Part shown: in pieces, positions 1-6,400 of the stretch
Position numbering within the stretch: position 1 is the first letter of the stretch
Layout of the letters: each line of letters opens with the position of its first letter
From: Deltaproteobacteria bacterium
Lineage (GTDB): Bacteria; Desulfobacterota; Desulfovibrionia; Desulfovibrionales; Desulfovibrionaceae
Length of the DNA stretch: 13,517 bases
Direction of reading: 5' to 3'
Assembly (NCBI GenBank): GCA_025350085.1
Contig: JANXYI010000379.1
Span: 1-13,517 of the forward strand
Position numbers and translations under genes: made by a program
The notes under the pieces: model-generated
Database searches by the model: none
Seen by the model: the letters and a program-made list of their open reading frames with translations, nothing else
Told to the model about the DNA's origin: nothing

Positions 1-735
1 GGCAATGACAAACACAAAGTAATTGGACACTATCACAGCCTGCTAGCAAATTTTTCACTCCCAGGATTTATGGATAAAATTTTCAATGGGGCATTTTCAG
101 ATGTACTTAAGAACCTTGCAACGTGCATCAAGAATCACAGAACGGATTGTGACAATTTGCTAAATTCGTATTGGACCAAGTACAGCTATGCCAACTTTTC
201 CAAACGGCTAATCGAACTATTCATACGATACCTAGAAAAATTCGATGCGATTATCCTTGGCGTGGCATATTCAGGACTAACCAAAAAAGGTGCCAACCTA
301 AACGATTACGTCATTTTTCGTAGTGACTTTAATGAATTAAAATCAATTTACGTGGATGCTTATGAGCTAGCAATTCAAGGCTTGCTTTATATTGCACCGA
401 TATACAACCTATCGGCGAGAGGAAACATTGAACAATGGTCAAACGGAGAGAAAGAGTCTTTGACTAATTTCTCAAAACGAATGTCATCAAAAAAAGAATT
501 TGCTTTTACTGATGAACCGGCCTTGAACGACATATACAGCGCACTAAATAGAAATCTTAGAAATAAAATTGGCCATAACGATCTAATATTCGACATGAAG
601 AGTCAAACAATATCACTTGGCAAAAACGACACTATTTTGTTGGCAGATTTTTTTGACAGCTTTATTAATGCATACAAAGTGTTAACATTTTTACTTTGCA
701 TTGAAAGGATCATGAAACTGAAGCATTACAAATAA
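1..735 (+). CDS. AT-rich hypothetical protein with HEPN-like R-x4-H motif, 5'-truncated by the window
   Basis: The frame is open from base 1 with no stop, so the gene very likely starts upstream and the ATG at 70 is internal. 244 residues are visible, ending at TAA 733-735. The protein is largely helical, without a signal peptide or clear membrane segments. Its one recognisable element is the sequence L-R-N-K-I-G-H-N-D at visible residues 186-194, an R-x4-H of the kind used as the active site in HEPN-fold RNases and related proteins. HEPN proteins are common in toxin-antitoxin, abortive infection and other defence systems. Base composition is strikingly AT-rich, with A/T in most third positions, unlike every gene to its right, which suggests recent transfer. 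The HEPN assignment rests on a single short motif. The missing N-terminus could hold another domain that decides the function. Confidence 0.72.
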   Translation, partial: GNDKHKVIGHYHSLLANFSLPGFMDKIFNGAFSDVLKNLATCIKNHRTDCDNLLNSYWTKYSYANFSKRLIELFIRYLEKFDAIILGVAYSGLTKKGANLNDYVIFRSDFNELKSIYVDAYELAIQGLLYIAPIYNLSARGNIEQWSNGEKESLTNFSKRMSSKKEFAFTDEPALNDIYSALNRNLRNKIGHNDLIFDMKSQTISLGKNDTILLADFFDSFINAYKVLTFLLCIERIMKLKHYK

Positions 736-772
736 AGGTGTCGCCCCCCTAACTCCTCTCCTCCCGGCATGA

Positions 773-847
773 TCACAACTCCACCTCGCACCCGCTCGCA
801 GTTGCGGAAATACAGAATGCCATAATTCCCGGCGTAGTCATCACAAA
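773..847 (-). pseudogene. Remnant 3' end of a second Cys-rich small-protein gene
   Basis: Read on the minus strand from 845, this stretch encodes C-D-D-Y-A-G-N-Y-G-I-L-Y-F-R-N-C-E-R. It aligns with the C-terminus of the intact 93-aa protein next door (C-R-H-D-F-T-Y-N-G-D-M-M-Y-L-R-W-C-E-R). After C-E-R the reading shifts. The intact gene has five G's before TGC where this copy has three, and moving one frame restores C-E-V-E-L and a TGA at 773-775. No start codon or signal peptide remains, because the fragment follows directly on the duplicated pdxA end. I read it as the decayed tail of a paralogue, cut off from its N-terminal half by the rearrangement that created the repeat. The alignment is short, so chance cannot be excluded. 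An alternative frame without a shift stays open to 726. Confidence 0.42.
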
Positions 848-893
848 CCCTACCCCACCAACCGCCGCGCCAAATCCAGCGCCGCCACAAAGC
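848..893 (-). repeat. Second copy of the pdxA 3' end (direct repeat, distal copy)
   Basis: 46 bp matching 1185-1230 at 44 positions, in the same orientation, 337 bp apart. On the minus strand it encodes F-V-A-A-L-D-L-A-R-R-L-V-G-stop, against F-V-A-A-L-D-M-A-R-R-L-V-G-stop in pdxA. The two differences are adjacent: one is silent (GAC/GAT) and one is conservative (ATG/TTG). That pattern fits a fragment of another pdxA allele rather than random drift of a dead copy. Homology begins inside the codon before the Phe and ends two bases after the stop. Confidence 0.85.
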
Positions 894-896
894 CCT

Positions 897-1178
897 CTAC
901 CTCTCCCCCTTCTCCCCGCACCCCCGCTCGCACCAGCGCAGATACATCATGTCGCCGTTGTACGTGAAGTCGTGCCGGCACGTGCCCAGGCAGTCCAGGC
1001 GGCGCGCCTCGCGGCAGTCCGGGTCCGTGGCGTTCTGGCCGGGGACGCAGGGATGCTGGGGGCGGTACAGGGTGCGCGGCCCCTGGGGCTGGCGCAGCAC
1101 CCCCTCGGCCCCGACCTGGCTCGGCGTGACCGCAAGCAGCAACACGACAAACGCGGTGCGCAGCAACGCCTGACGCAT
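897..1178 (-). CDS. Small secreted protein with twin CX3C motif
   Basis: 93 aa, function not recognised. It starts with an N-terminal signal peptide: M-R-Q-A-L-L-R, a hydrophobic stretch at residues 8-18, and a likely signal peptidase I site after V-G-A at 22-24. The mature protein is about 69 residues with six cysteines at 44, 55, 63, 67, 83 and 87. The last four form C-x3-C, 15 residues, C-x3-C, the spacing seen in disulfide-linked helical hairpins such as small Tim-type proteins. This is a resemblance in pattern, not a claim of homology. An even cysteine number and export suggest three disulfides in the periplasm. The ATG at 1178 lies 8 bp after the pdxA stop with a G-rich Shine-Dalgarno between them, so it is probably the last gene of the glgB-pdxA unit. 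The gene is flanked on both sides by copies of the pdxA 3' end. Confidence 0.7.
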   Translation of the reverse strand: MRQALLRTAFVVLLLAVTPSQVGAEGVLRQPQGPRTLYRPQHPCVPGQNATDPDCREARRLDCLGTCRHDFTYNGDMMYLRWCERGCGEKGER

Positions 1179-1184
1179 ACCCGC

Positions 1185-1230
1185 CCCTACCCCACCAACC
1201 GCCGCGCCATGTCCAGCGCCGCCACAAAGC
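1185..1230 (-). repeat. pdxA 3' end, proximal copy of the direct repeat
   Basis: This copy is the functional end of pdxA: it encodes the last 13 residues plus TAG and two following bases. Its partner is at 848-893. Together the copies bracket the 93-codon Cys-rich gene, leaving 291 bp between them. Confidence 0.85.
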
Positions 1231-2254
1231 TCGTCAACTTGGCCCTGCCCGTGCCCACCAGGTCATAGCCTGTGCCGTGGTCCGGGGAGGTGCGGATGAT
1301 CGGCAGGCCGAGGGTCACGTTCACCGCCTCGCCAAAGTGCAGGAGCTTGAGCGGGGCCAGGCCCTGGTCGTGATACATGGCCAGCACCGCGGCGTAGCGT
1401 CCGCGCGCGGCAAAATGAAACAGCGTGTCCGCCGGAATCGGGCCCTCGCAGTTCAGGCCCGCGGCCTTGGCCTCGCGCACCGCCGGGCCGACCACCTCCT
1501 CGTCCTCGCGGCCGATGCGGCCGGACTCCCCGGCGTGCGGGTTGAGGCCGCAGACCCCGATGGGGCCATGCCCAGGACCGACAAGGCCGAGCCGAGCCAC
1601 GAAATCCGCGGTGTGGCTGAGGCTGCGCAAAATGCGCTCGCGCGTCACCAGCCGGGGCACGTCGGAGAGCGGCGGATGCGTGGTCACCAGGCTCACGCGC
1701 AGCACCTGCTGGCCGGGCCCCCCTTGCGCATGAGGAGGCGGCATGGGGCCGCACAAATGCATGGTCACGTTGTCCCGGCCCACGCCCAGGCCCTCGGCCA
1801 GGAACTCCGTGTGCCCGGGGAAGTTGAACCCGGCCTCCTGCAGGCTGGCCTTGTTCAGCGGGCAGGTCACCAGCCCCTGGATGACGCCTGTTTTGGCCAG
1901 ACGCACGGCCAACTCCAGGCTGCGGCCAGCGGCCAGGCCGCCAGCGGTGCAGGCTGCGCCGGGCGGGTAGTCCAGCTCGGCCAGGCCCTTGGGTTCCGCA
2001 AAATAGACGCCAGGCCCGCGCCCGGCCAGTTGTTCGGCGATCTGGGCCGGGTCGTCCAGGACCTCGAAGAACCGCGGCCGGCCTTCCAGCGCGCGCACAA
2101 GAGGTGACAGCGGCCCGAGGATGAGCAGGCGTTCGCCGCGCTCCTGGTAGTGCTGCGGGCTGTCGGCCAGGACGCGGACAGCGAGCTCCGGCCCCAGTCC
2201 GCAGGGGTCGCCCAGGGTGACGGCCAGGGTATGGCCCAACGGATGGACAGTCAT
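1187..2254 (-). CDS. pdxA: 4-hydroxythreonine-4-phosphate dehydrogenase
   Basis: 355 aa. It oxidises 4-phosphohydroxy-L-threonine with NAD(P) in the deoxyxylulose-5-phosphate-dependent pathway to pyridoxal 5'-phosphate. It is cytosolic and metal-dependent. Family landmarks are all present: G-D-P-x-G-L-G-P-E near residue 15; P-L-N-K at 132-135; G-H-T-E-F with metal ligand H148; T-T-H with H203; G-L-N-P-H-A-G-E at 236-243; Y-H-D-Q-G with H295; and R-T-S-P-D-H-G-T-G at 321-329. H148, H203 and H295 correspond to E. coli H166, H211 and H266. It is slightly longer than usual, with a Pro/Gly/Gln-rich insertion at about 170-184 before the second metal histidine. The start follows the glgB stop by 9 bp, so the two are translated from one transcript. 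The 3' end is duplicated at 848-893. Confidence 0.96.
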   Translation of the reverse strand: MTVHPLGHTLAVTLGDPCGLGPELAVRVLADSPQHYQERGERLLILGPLSPLVRALEGRPRFFEVLDDPAQIAEQLAGRGPGVYFAEPKGLAELDYPPGAACTAGGLAAGRSLELAVRLAKTGVIQGLVTCPLNKASLQEAGFNFPGHTEFLAEGLGVGRDNVTMHLCGPMPPPHAQGGPGQQVLRVSLVTTHPPLSDVPRLVTRERILRSLSHTADFVARLGLVGPGHGPIGVCGLNPHAGESGRIGREDEEVVGPAVREAKAAGLNCEGPIPADTLFHFAARGRYAAVLAMYHDQGLAPLKLLHFGEAVNVTLGLPIIRTSPDHGTGYDLVGTGRAKLTSFVAALDMARRLVG

Positions 2255-2263
2255 GTGCCCTCC

Positions 2264-4156
2264 CTAGCCCGGCACAAAGGCCATGGCAGCGAGCGGCGGC
2301 AGGGTCAGGTTCAGGTACGTGGCCCCGCCGTGGTCCCAGGCCTGGGCCCCGCCGCTGTTGCCCACATTGGAACCGCCGTAGATCCCGGCGTCGGAGTTCA
2401 GGATCTCGTGCCAAAGGCCGTTTCCGGGGCAGCGCACCCCGTAGTTGTGGCGCACCACAGGGGTAAAGTTGAACACCCAGAGCACCGGCGCCCGGTTTGG
2501 CGCCATGCGCGAAAAGGACAGCACCGAGTTGCTCCAGTCGTGGACATTCATCCACTCGAAGCCCTTCCAGCTCGTGTCCGCCTCGTACATGGCCGGGTTG
2601 GCTTGCAGCACGCGGTTCAGGTCGCCCACCAGCCGCGCCACGCCCGTGTGCGTGTCGAAGCTGTGCAGGAGCCAGTCCAGCTCGCGCTTGCAGTCCCACT
2701 CGTTCCACTGGCCAAACTCGCAGCCCATGAACAGGAGCTTCTTGCCCGGATGCGCCCACTGGTAGGATAAGAGCAGGCGCAGGTTGGCGAACTGCTGCCA
2801 CATGTCGCCGGGCATCTTGGACAACAGCGCGCCCTTGCCGTGCACGACCTCGTCGTGGGACAGCGGCAGAACGAAGTTCTCGGTAAAGGCGTAGAGCATG
2901 GAGAAGGTCAGGTCGTTGTGGTGGTACGCGCGGTGGATGGGCTCCTTGGTAAAGTAGGAGAGCGTGTCGTTCATCCAGCCCATGTTCCACTTGAAGGTGA
3001 AGCCGAGCCCGCCGGTGTAGGTTGGCCGCGACACCCCGGGCCAGGCCGTGGACTCCTCGGCAATCATCAGCGCGCCGGGGTAGTGGGCGTGGACCACGGT
3101 GTTCAGCTGCTTCAGAAGCTCGATGGCGGCCAGGTTCTCGCGTCCGCCGAACTCGTTGGCGATCCAGTCCCCGGCCTCGCGCGAGTAGTCCAGGTAGAGC
3201 ATGGAGGCTACGGCGTCGATGCGGATGCCGTCGATGTGGAACTCCTTGAACCAGTAAAGCGCGTTGGCCAGCAGGAAGTTCCGGACCTCGTGGCGGTCGT
3301 AGTTGAAGATATAGGTGCCCCAGTCCGGGTGCTCGCCCTTGCGCGGGTCCTCGTGCTCGAACAGGGCGGTGCCGTCAAAGCGGCCCAGGCACCAGTCGTC
3401 CTTGGGGAAATGGCCCGGCACCCAGTCCAGGATGACCCCGACGCCCTCCTGATGGCAGCGGTCCACGAAGAAACGCAGGTCGTCTGGCTCGCCGAAGCGA
3501 GAGGTGGGCGCGAAATAGTGGCTGGTCTGGTAGCCCCAGGACTCGTCCAGCGGGTGCTCGGCCAGCGGCATGAACTCGATGTGCGTGAAGCCCAGGGACT
3601 TGACGTAGGGAATCAGCTCCTCGGCCAGCTGGCGGTAGGAGAGGAACTGGCCGTCGCGCAGGCGCCAGGAGCCCGCGTGGACCTCGTACACGGACTGCGG
3701 GCGGTTGAGCGGCGGGTTGTGGCGCTTGCGGTCCTCCAGCCAGTCGGCGTCGGTCCAGGCAAAGCCGTCCAGGTTCCAGGTGCGCGCGGCGTTGCCCGGC
3801 CGCATCTCGGCGAACAGGGCAAAGGGGTCGGTGCGGAAGGTGGTGTGGCCGTGGCCGTCCTTGACCGCGTACTTGTACAGCTCACCCTTGGGCAGACCAG
3901 GCACGAACCCGGCCCAGATGCCCGAGGAGCCCACGGGATAGAACGGATGGCTGCGGCCGCGCCAGTCGTTGAACGGGCCCACGAGCTTCACCGAGCGGGC
4001 GTTGGGCGCCCAGACAGCGAAGCGGTAGCCGCTGGCCCCCTCCTGCTCGTGCGGGTGCGCGCCCAGGATGCGGTACAGATCCCAGTGCTCGCCCTTGCCG
4101 AAGAGGTACAGGTCAAAGGGTTCGATGAAGACCGGCTGGCTGGCGTTGGTTGTCAT
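2264..4156 (-). CDS. glgB: 1,4-alpha-glucan branching enzyme
   Basis: 630 aa. It transfers short alpha-1,4-glucan chains to make alpha-1,6 branches in glycogen; cytosolic. An N-terminal CBM48 beta-sandwich (about 15-125, with F-A-V-W-A-P-N-A and the F-N-D-W motif) precedes a GH13 barrel. Catalytic residues are visible: nucleophile D314 in G-I-R-I-D-A-V, acid/base E367 in I-A-E-E-S-T, and transition-state D435 in L-S-H-D-E-V. E-V-H-A-G-S-W near 158 is typical of branching enzymes. It is about 100 residues shorter than E. coli GlgB and lacks the extra N-terminal N1 module, as many bacterial forms do. The ATG at 4156 has a GGAG about 9 bases upstream. No other glycogen gene is in the window; pdxA follows after 9 bp. 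The 120 bp upstream (4157-4276) must hold its promoter if it is not read through from the gene above, but I see only weak -35/-10 candidates. Confidence 0.96.
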   Translation of the reverse strand: MTTNASQPVFIEPFDLYLFGKGEHWDLYRILGAHPHEQEGASGYRFAVWAPNARSVKLVGPFNDWRGRSHPFYPVGSSGIWAGFVPGLPKGELYKYAVKDGHGHTTFRTDPFALFAEMRPGNAARTWNLDGFAWTDADWLEDRKRHNPPLNRPQSVYEVHAGSWRLRDGQFLSYRQLAEELIPYVKSLGFTHIEFMPLAEHPLDESWGYQTSHYFAPTSRFGEPDDLRFFVDRCHQEGVGVILDWVPGHFPKDDWCLGRFDGTALFEHEDPRKGEHPDWGTYIFNYDRHEVRNFLLANALYWFKEFHIDGIRIDAVASMLYLDYSREAGDWIANEFGGRENLAAIELLKQLNTVVHAHYPGALMIAEESTAWPGVSRPTYTGGLGFTFKWNMGWMNDTLSYFTKEPIHRAYHHNDLTFSMLYAFTENFVLPLSHDEVVHGKGALLSKMPGDMWQQFANLRLLLSYQWAHPGKKLLFMGCEFGQWNEWDCKRELDWLLHSFDTHTGVARLVGDLNRVLQANPAMYEADTSWKGFEWMNVHDWSNSVLSFSRMAPNRAPVLWVFNFTPVVRHNYGVRCPGNGLWHEILNSDAGIYGGSNVGNSGGAQAWDHGGATYLNLTLPPLAAMAFVPG

Positions 4157-4276
4157 GCAATGGACTCCGGGTTGGGCTTCGACCTTCAGGACAGGGCGGC
4201 GCGGGACTCGGCCTATCCATGCCCTACCCTACTTGCGGCCCGGAGACAACGGCCCGGCCAGGGCAATTGCGCGGTC

Positions 4277-4864
4277 TCAGAGTCCGAGCAATTCCAGCAT
4301 GGGCGGCCAGGGCCTGAGCAGCCCGGCCATCTCGGCGTAGCCCGCGGCGTCCGGGTGGATCATGTCGCCTGCGGCCAGGCTGGCCAGGTAGCGCGGCGAG
4401 ACACTGAGTGGGGCAAAGAGGTCGAAGCCGGGCACGGACAGCTCCGCGCACACGGCGAGCAGCGCCAGGCCCACCTCGCGGTTCTGCGCGGCCCAGGCCG
4501 GGTCGCTGGACGGCGGCGGTGCGATGAACAGGGTGCGGCCCAAGGCCGAGGCCTCACGCAGCATGTCCCGCGTGGCCGCAACAGCGGCAGAAAGCGGCAC
4601 CTGCTGGGGCCGGTCCGCCGCGCCGAAGCTGAAGACAAGGGCCATCGCCTCGCCCGGCCGCTGGCGCCGGGCGGTCTCCTCGCGCCAGCGCGCGGCCACG
4701 CGCAGGGAGGAATCCCCGCGCAGGCCCAGGTTGCACAGGGTCATGGCCGTGGCGCGCGCAGGGTCCTTGGCAAAGCAGGCCTGGGCCAGGCGGCCCACCC
4801 AGCCCAGGGCCTGGGTGTCGCCGATGCCCTGGACAGTGGAATCGCCGAGGAAGCAGACGACCAT
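4277..4864 (-). CDS. GDSL/SGNH-family hydrolase
   Basis: 195 aa, cytosolic by appearance (no signal peptide). Block I is F-L-G-D-S-T at residues 5-10, with the nucleophile Ser in the G-D-S core. Block II is N-L-G-L-R-G-D-S at about 45-52. Block V is D-M-I-H-P-D near the C-terminus, giving the D-x-x-H of the catalytic triad. Block III, normally G-x-N-D with an oxyanion-hole Asn, reads F-G-A-A-D here, so the Asn is missing. Family members are esterases, lipases or acyl hydrolases, often TesA-like; the substrate cannot be read from sequence. A strong AGGAGGT precedes the ATG. The gene begins 22 bp after the split-barrel protein and probably shares its transcript. Confidence 0.82.
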   Translation of the reverse strand: MVVCFLGDSTVQGIGDTQALGWVGRLAQACFAKDPARATAMTLCNLGLRGDSSLRVAARWREETARRQRPGEAMALVFSFGAADRPQQVPLSAAVAATRDMLREASALGRTLFIAPPPSSDPAWAAQNREVGLALLAVCAELSVPGFDLFAPLSVSPRYLASLAAGDMIHPDAAGYAEMAGLLRPWPPMLELLGL

Positions 4865-4886
4865 GGCACCTCCTCATCCGTCAGGG

Positions 4887-5354
4887 TTAGGTCAGCTTGA
4901 GCCGGGCCGTGGCCCGGTCCACGTCAAGGGCCACCACCAGCGTCTTGTCCAGGATGCCCTCGTCGTACGGGTAGCCGTCGCGGCCCGCGTACTTGCGCAT
5001 GAGCGCGTTCAGGCCCGCGACCTTGTCCCCGCTCTGCTCGATGAGGCGCACGGTTCCGGAGCCCAGCACGCTTCGGAACATGTAGCCCCACTGGCAGGCC
5101 AGCTCGCCGGTCTTCTGCGCAAGGTCCACTGCCGCGGAAAAGGCCACGGGCACGCCCCTGTCCACGGCCAGGCGCAGGGCCTCGGCCTTGCGGCCCCTCA
5201 AGGACGAGTGGAAATAGAGCACCCCGTCCTCAAAGGCGGCGTTCACGGGCACGGAGTACGGCCCCTCGTCGTCCACCAGGGCCAGGGTCACGTACTCGGC
5301 GCGGTTCAAAATCTCCGCCACCACGCTTTTGTCCTCCGTCACGTCCTTGCGCAT
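4887..5354 (-). CDS. FMN-binding split-barrel protein, pyridoxamine 5'-phosphate oxidase / NimA-like family
   Basis: 155 aa. It matches the Pyridox_ox_2 type of flavin-binding split barrel: V-V-A-E-I-L-N-R-A-E-Y-V-T-L-A-L near the N-terminus, then P-Y-S-V-P-V-N, L-Y-F-H-S-S-L-R-G-R-K at about 46-56 (the flavin phosphate-binding part), and S-V-L-G-S-G-T-V-R-L at about 95-104. Relatives include nitroimidazole reductases and many uncharacterised flavoproteins, normally dimers in the cytosol. The specific substrate is unknown. It should not be taken as PdxH without evidence, although pdxA lies about 2.6 kb away. It is the first gene of a two-gene minus-strand unit with the GDSL hydrolase, with GGAGG upstream of the ATG and a plausible promoter at 5403-5431. 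Confidence 0.87.
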   Translation of the reverse strand: MRKDVTEDKSVVAEILNRAEYVTLALVDDEGPYSVPVNAAFEDGVLYFHSSLRGRKAEALRLAVDRGVPVAFSAAVDLAQKTGELACQWGYMFRSVLGSGTVRLIEQSGDKVAGLNALMRKYAGRDGYPYDEGILDKTLVVALDVDRATARLKLT

Positions 5355-5402
5355 GCACCCTCCGCAGCCCTTGGTGTTCCTGTGATCATGACTGTGCCAG
5401 CC

Positions 5403-5431
5403 TTTCTATGCCCTTTGGCCCGGGGCTTCAA
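5403..5431 (-). promoter_or_regulatory. Candidate sigma70-type promoter for the split-barrel/GDSL unit
   Basis: On the minus strand, TTGAAG (5426-5431) and TAGAAA (5403-5408) are separated by exactly 17 bp, each matching 4 of 6 consensus bases. It lies 48 bp upstream of the ATG at 5354. Assignment is by pattern only. Confidence 0.4.
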
Positions 5432-5460
5432 GGCCGCAGGCGGAGCATACCCTGCCGGGG

Positions 5461-5489
5461 TTGCCAGGCCGGGTCCGGGTGCTTACTGT
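5461..5489 (+). promoter_or_regulatory. Candidate sigma70-type promoter for the DUF2064 gene
   Basis: TTGCCA (5461-5466, 5 of 6) and TACTGT (5484-5489, 3 of 6) are 17 bp apart, about 49 bp before the ATG at 5539. It is back to back with the minus-strand candidate at 5403-5431. The -10 is weak. Confidence 0.33.
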
Positions 5490-5538
5490 GTGCGGGCCGC
5501 CGGGACCAGCAATCTCACCCGCGCCGCAGGAGACCTGC

Positions 5539-6258
5539 ATGAAATCCGCCCTGCTCATCTTCGCCAACCATCCCCTGCCCGTGCTCACCCCTGAGGTTCT
5601 GGCCAGCGGCGTGGCCGATCCCCTGGCCCTGGCCCTCTTGAAGGACACCCTGCGCACCCTGGCCGACGTGGACGCCGACGTGTTTTTGTTCCTCGACCCA
5701 GGCCAGGACCCGGCCCAGGACAAGGACCAGGCCAGGGCCGTGCTCGGCAAGGGGAAATTCAAGATTGCCAGCGCGCTGGGCCGCAACCGCACCGTGCAAC
5801 AGCGCAACGCCTTCCGGCTCGTGTTCACGCGCGGCTACGAACGGGCCCTGCTTCTGGACAACGCTTGCCCGGACCTGCCTGCGCACGCTGTGCAGACGGC
5901 CCTGGACACCCTGGTCTGGAAAGACGCGTGCATCGGCCCGGTGCCTTCCTCCGGGCAAGGGTCCGGCCAGGAGCCCAACCAGGAGACAGGCCGCATCTAC
6001 GCCCTGGGCTTCCACACCGAGGGCTGGATGACCGAGGCCTTTGACCAGGTGGACCACGACCGCCCGGCCTTGTTCAACCGGCTGGAGACCCTGATCCTCT
6101 TCTATGCGCGCAATGTCCACGTGCTGCCGCCGTACGCGCCCATCATTGACCTGGCCCAGTGCCCGGAGCTGGCCCGGCGCTGCCGAGACACCCGCTTCGC
6201 GCTGCTGCCGTCCATCCGCATGGCTGAAGAGTGCCTGGCCGGGGAGCGGCCCGCGTAG
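5539..6258 (+). CDS. DUF2064 glycosyltransferase-like protein
   Basis: 239 aa. The start at 5539 is chosen because GGAGA lies just upstream and the protein then opens with M-K-S-A-L-L-I-F-A-N-H-P, the usual first beta strand of the family. The frame is open further upstream from 5461 but without support. Landmarks: F-L-F-L-D-P at 49-53; a glycine/basic patch G-R-N-R-T-V-Q-Q-R at 81-89 matching the family's L-G-x-R-x...Q segment; L-L-L-D-N-A-C-P-D-L-P at 104-113, corresponding to the conserved D-C-P-D-L-P; and I-G-P-V followed by a Gly/Gln-rich loop (136-150) where most relatives have a tight D-G-G-Y. Relatives are GT-A-fold proteins often annotated as glycosyltransferases; the substrate is unknown. 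The altered D-G-G region may affect activity. Confidence 0.75.
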   Translation: MKSALLIFANHPLPVLTPEVLASGVADPLALALLKDTLRTLADVDADVFLFLDPGQDPAQDKDQARAVLGKGKFKIASALGRNRTVQQRNAFRLVFTRGYERALLLDNACPDLPAHAVQTALDTLVWKDACIGPVPSSGQGSGQEPNQETGRIYALGFHTEGWMTEAFDQVDHDRPALFNRLETLILFYARNVHVLPPYAPIIDLAQCPELARRCRDTRFALLPSIRMAEECLAGERPA

Positions 6259-6314
6259 AATCTCGCCTGAAACGCCCCGCTCCTGCCTGCTTCCGACGGG
6301 CCCACACGCAACGC

Positions 6315-6346
6315 GGCCCCGGCGCAGCATTACCTGGGCCGGGGCC
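6315..6346. terminator. Possible bidirectional hairpin between convergent genes
   Basis: GGCCCCGGC (6315-6323) is complementary to 6338-6346, giving a 9-bp GC stem with a 14-nt loop in the 142-bp gap between two convergent genes. No T tract follows on either strand, so it is a weak terminator candidate chosen mainly by position. Confidence 0.28.
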
Positions 6347-6400
6347 AACGCTGAGCCATCGGGGTGCTGGCGGGTGCTGGCCGTCCGGCTGTGCGCAGGG

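Noticed and set aside
850..1227. 125-codon minus-strand frame that ends in the PdxA-like C-terminus
   Set aside because: Its body is Arg/Pro/Gly-rich out-of-frame reading of the Cys-rich gene; only the last 13 codons are meaningful, and they are reported as the repeat.
1263..2990. 575-codon minus-strand frame overlapping pdxA and glgB out of frame
   Set aside because: Arg/Pro/Ala-rich out-of-frame translation spanning two real genes.
2840..4900. 686-codon plus-strand open frame opposite glgB and the GDSL gene
   Set aside because: It mirrors glgB in a GC-rich genome and has Val/Gly/Gln/His-rich, low-information translation with no motif. glgB on the other strand has all catalytic residues.
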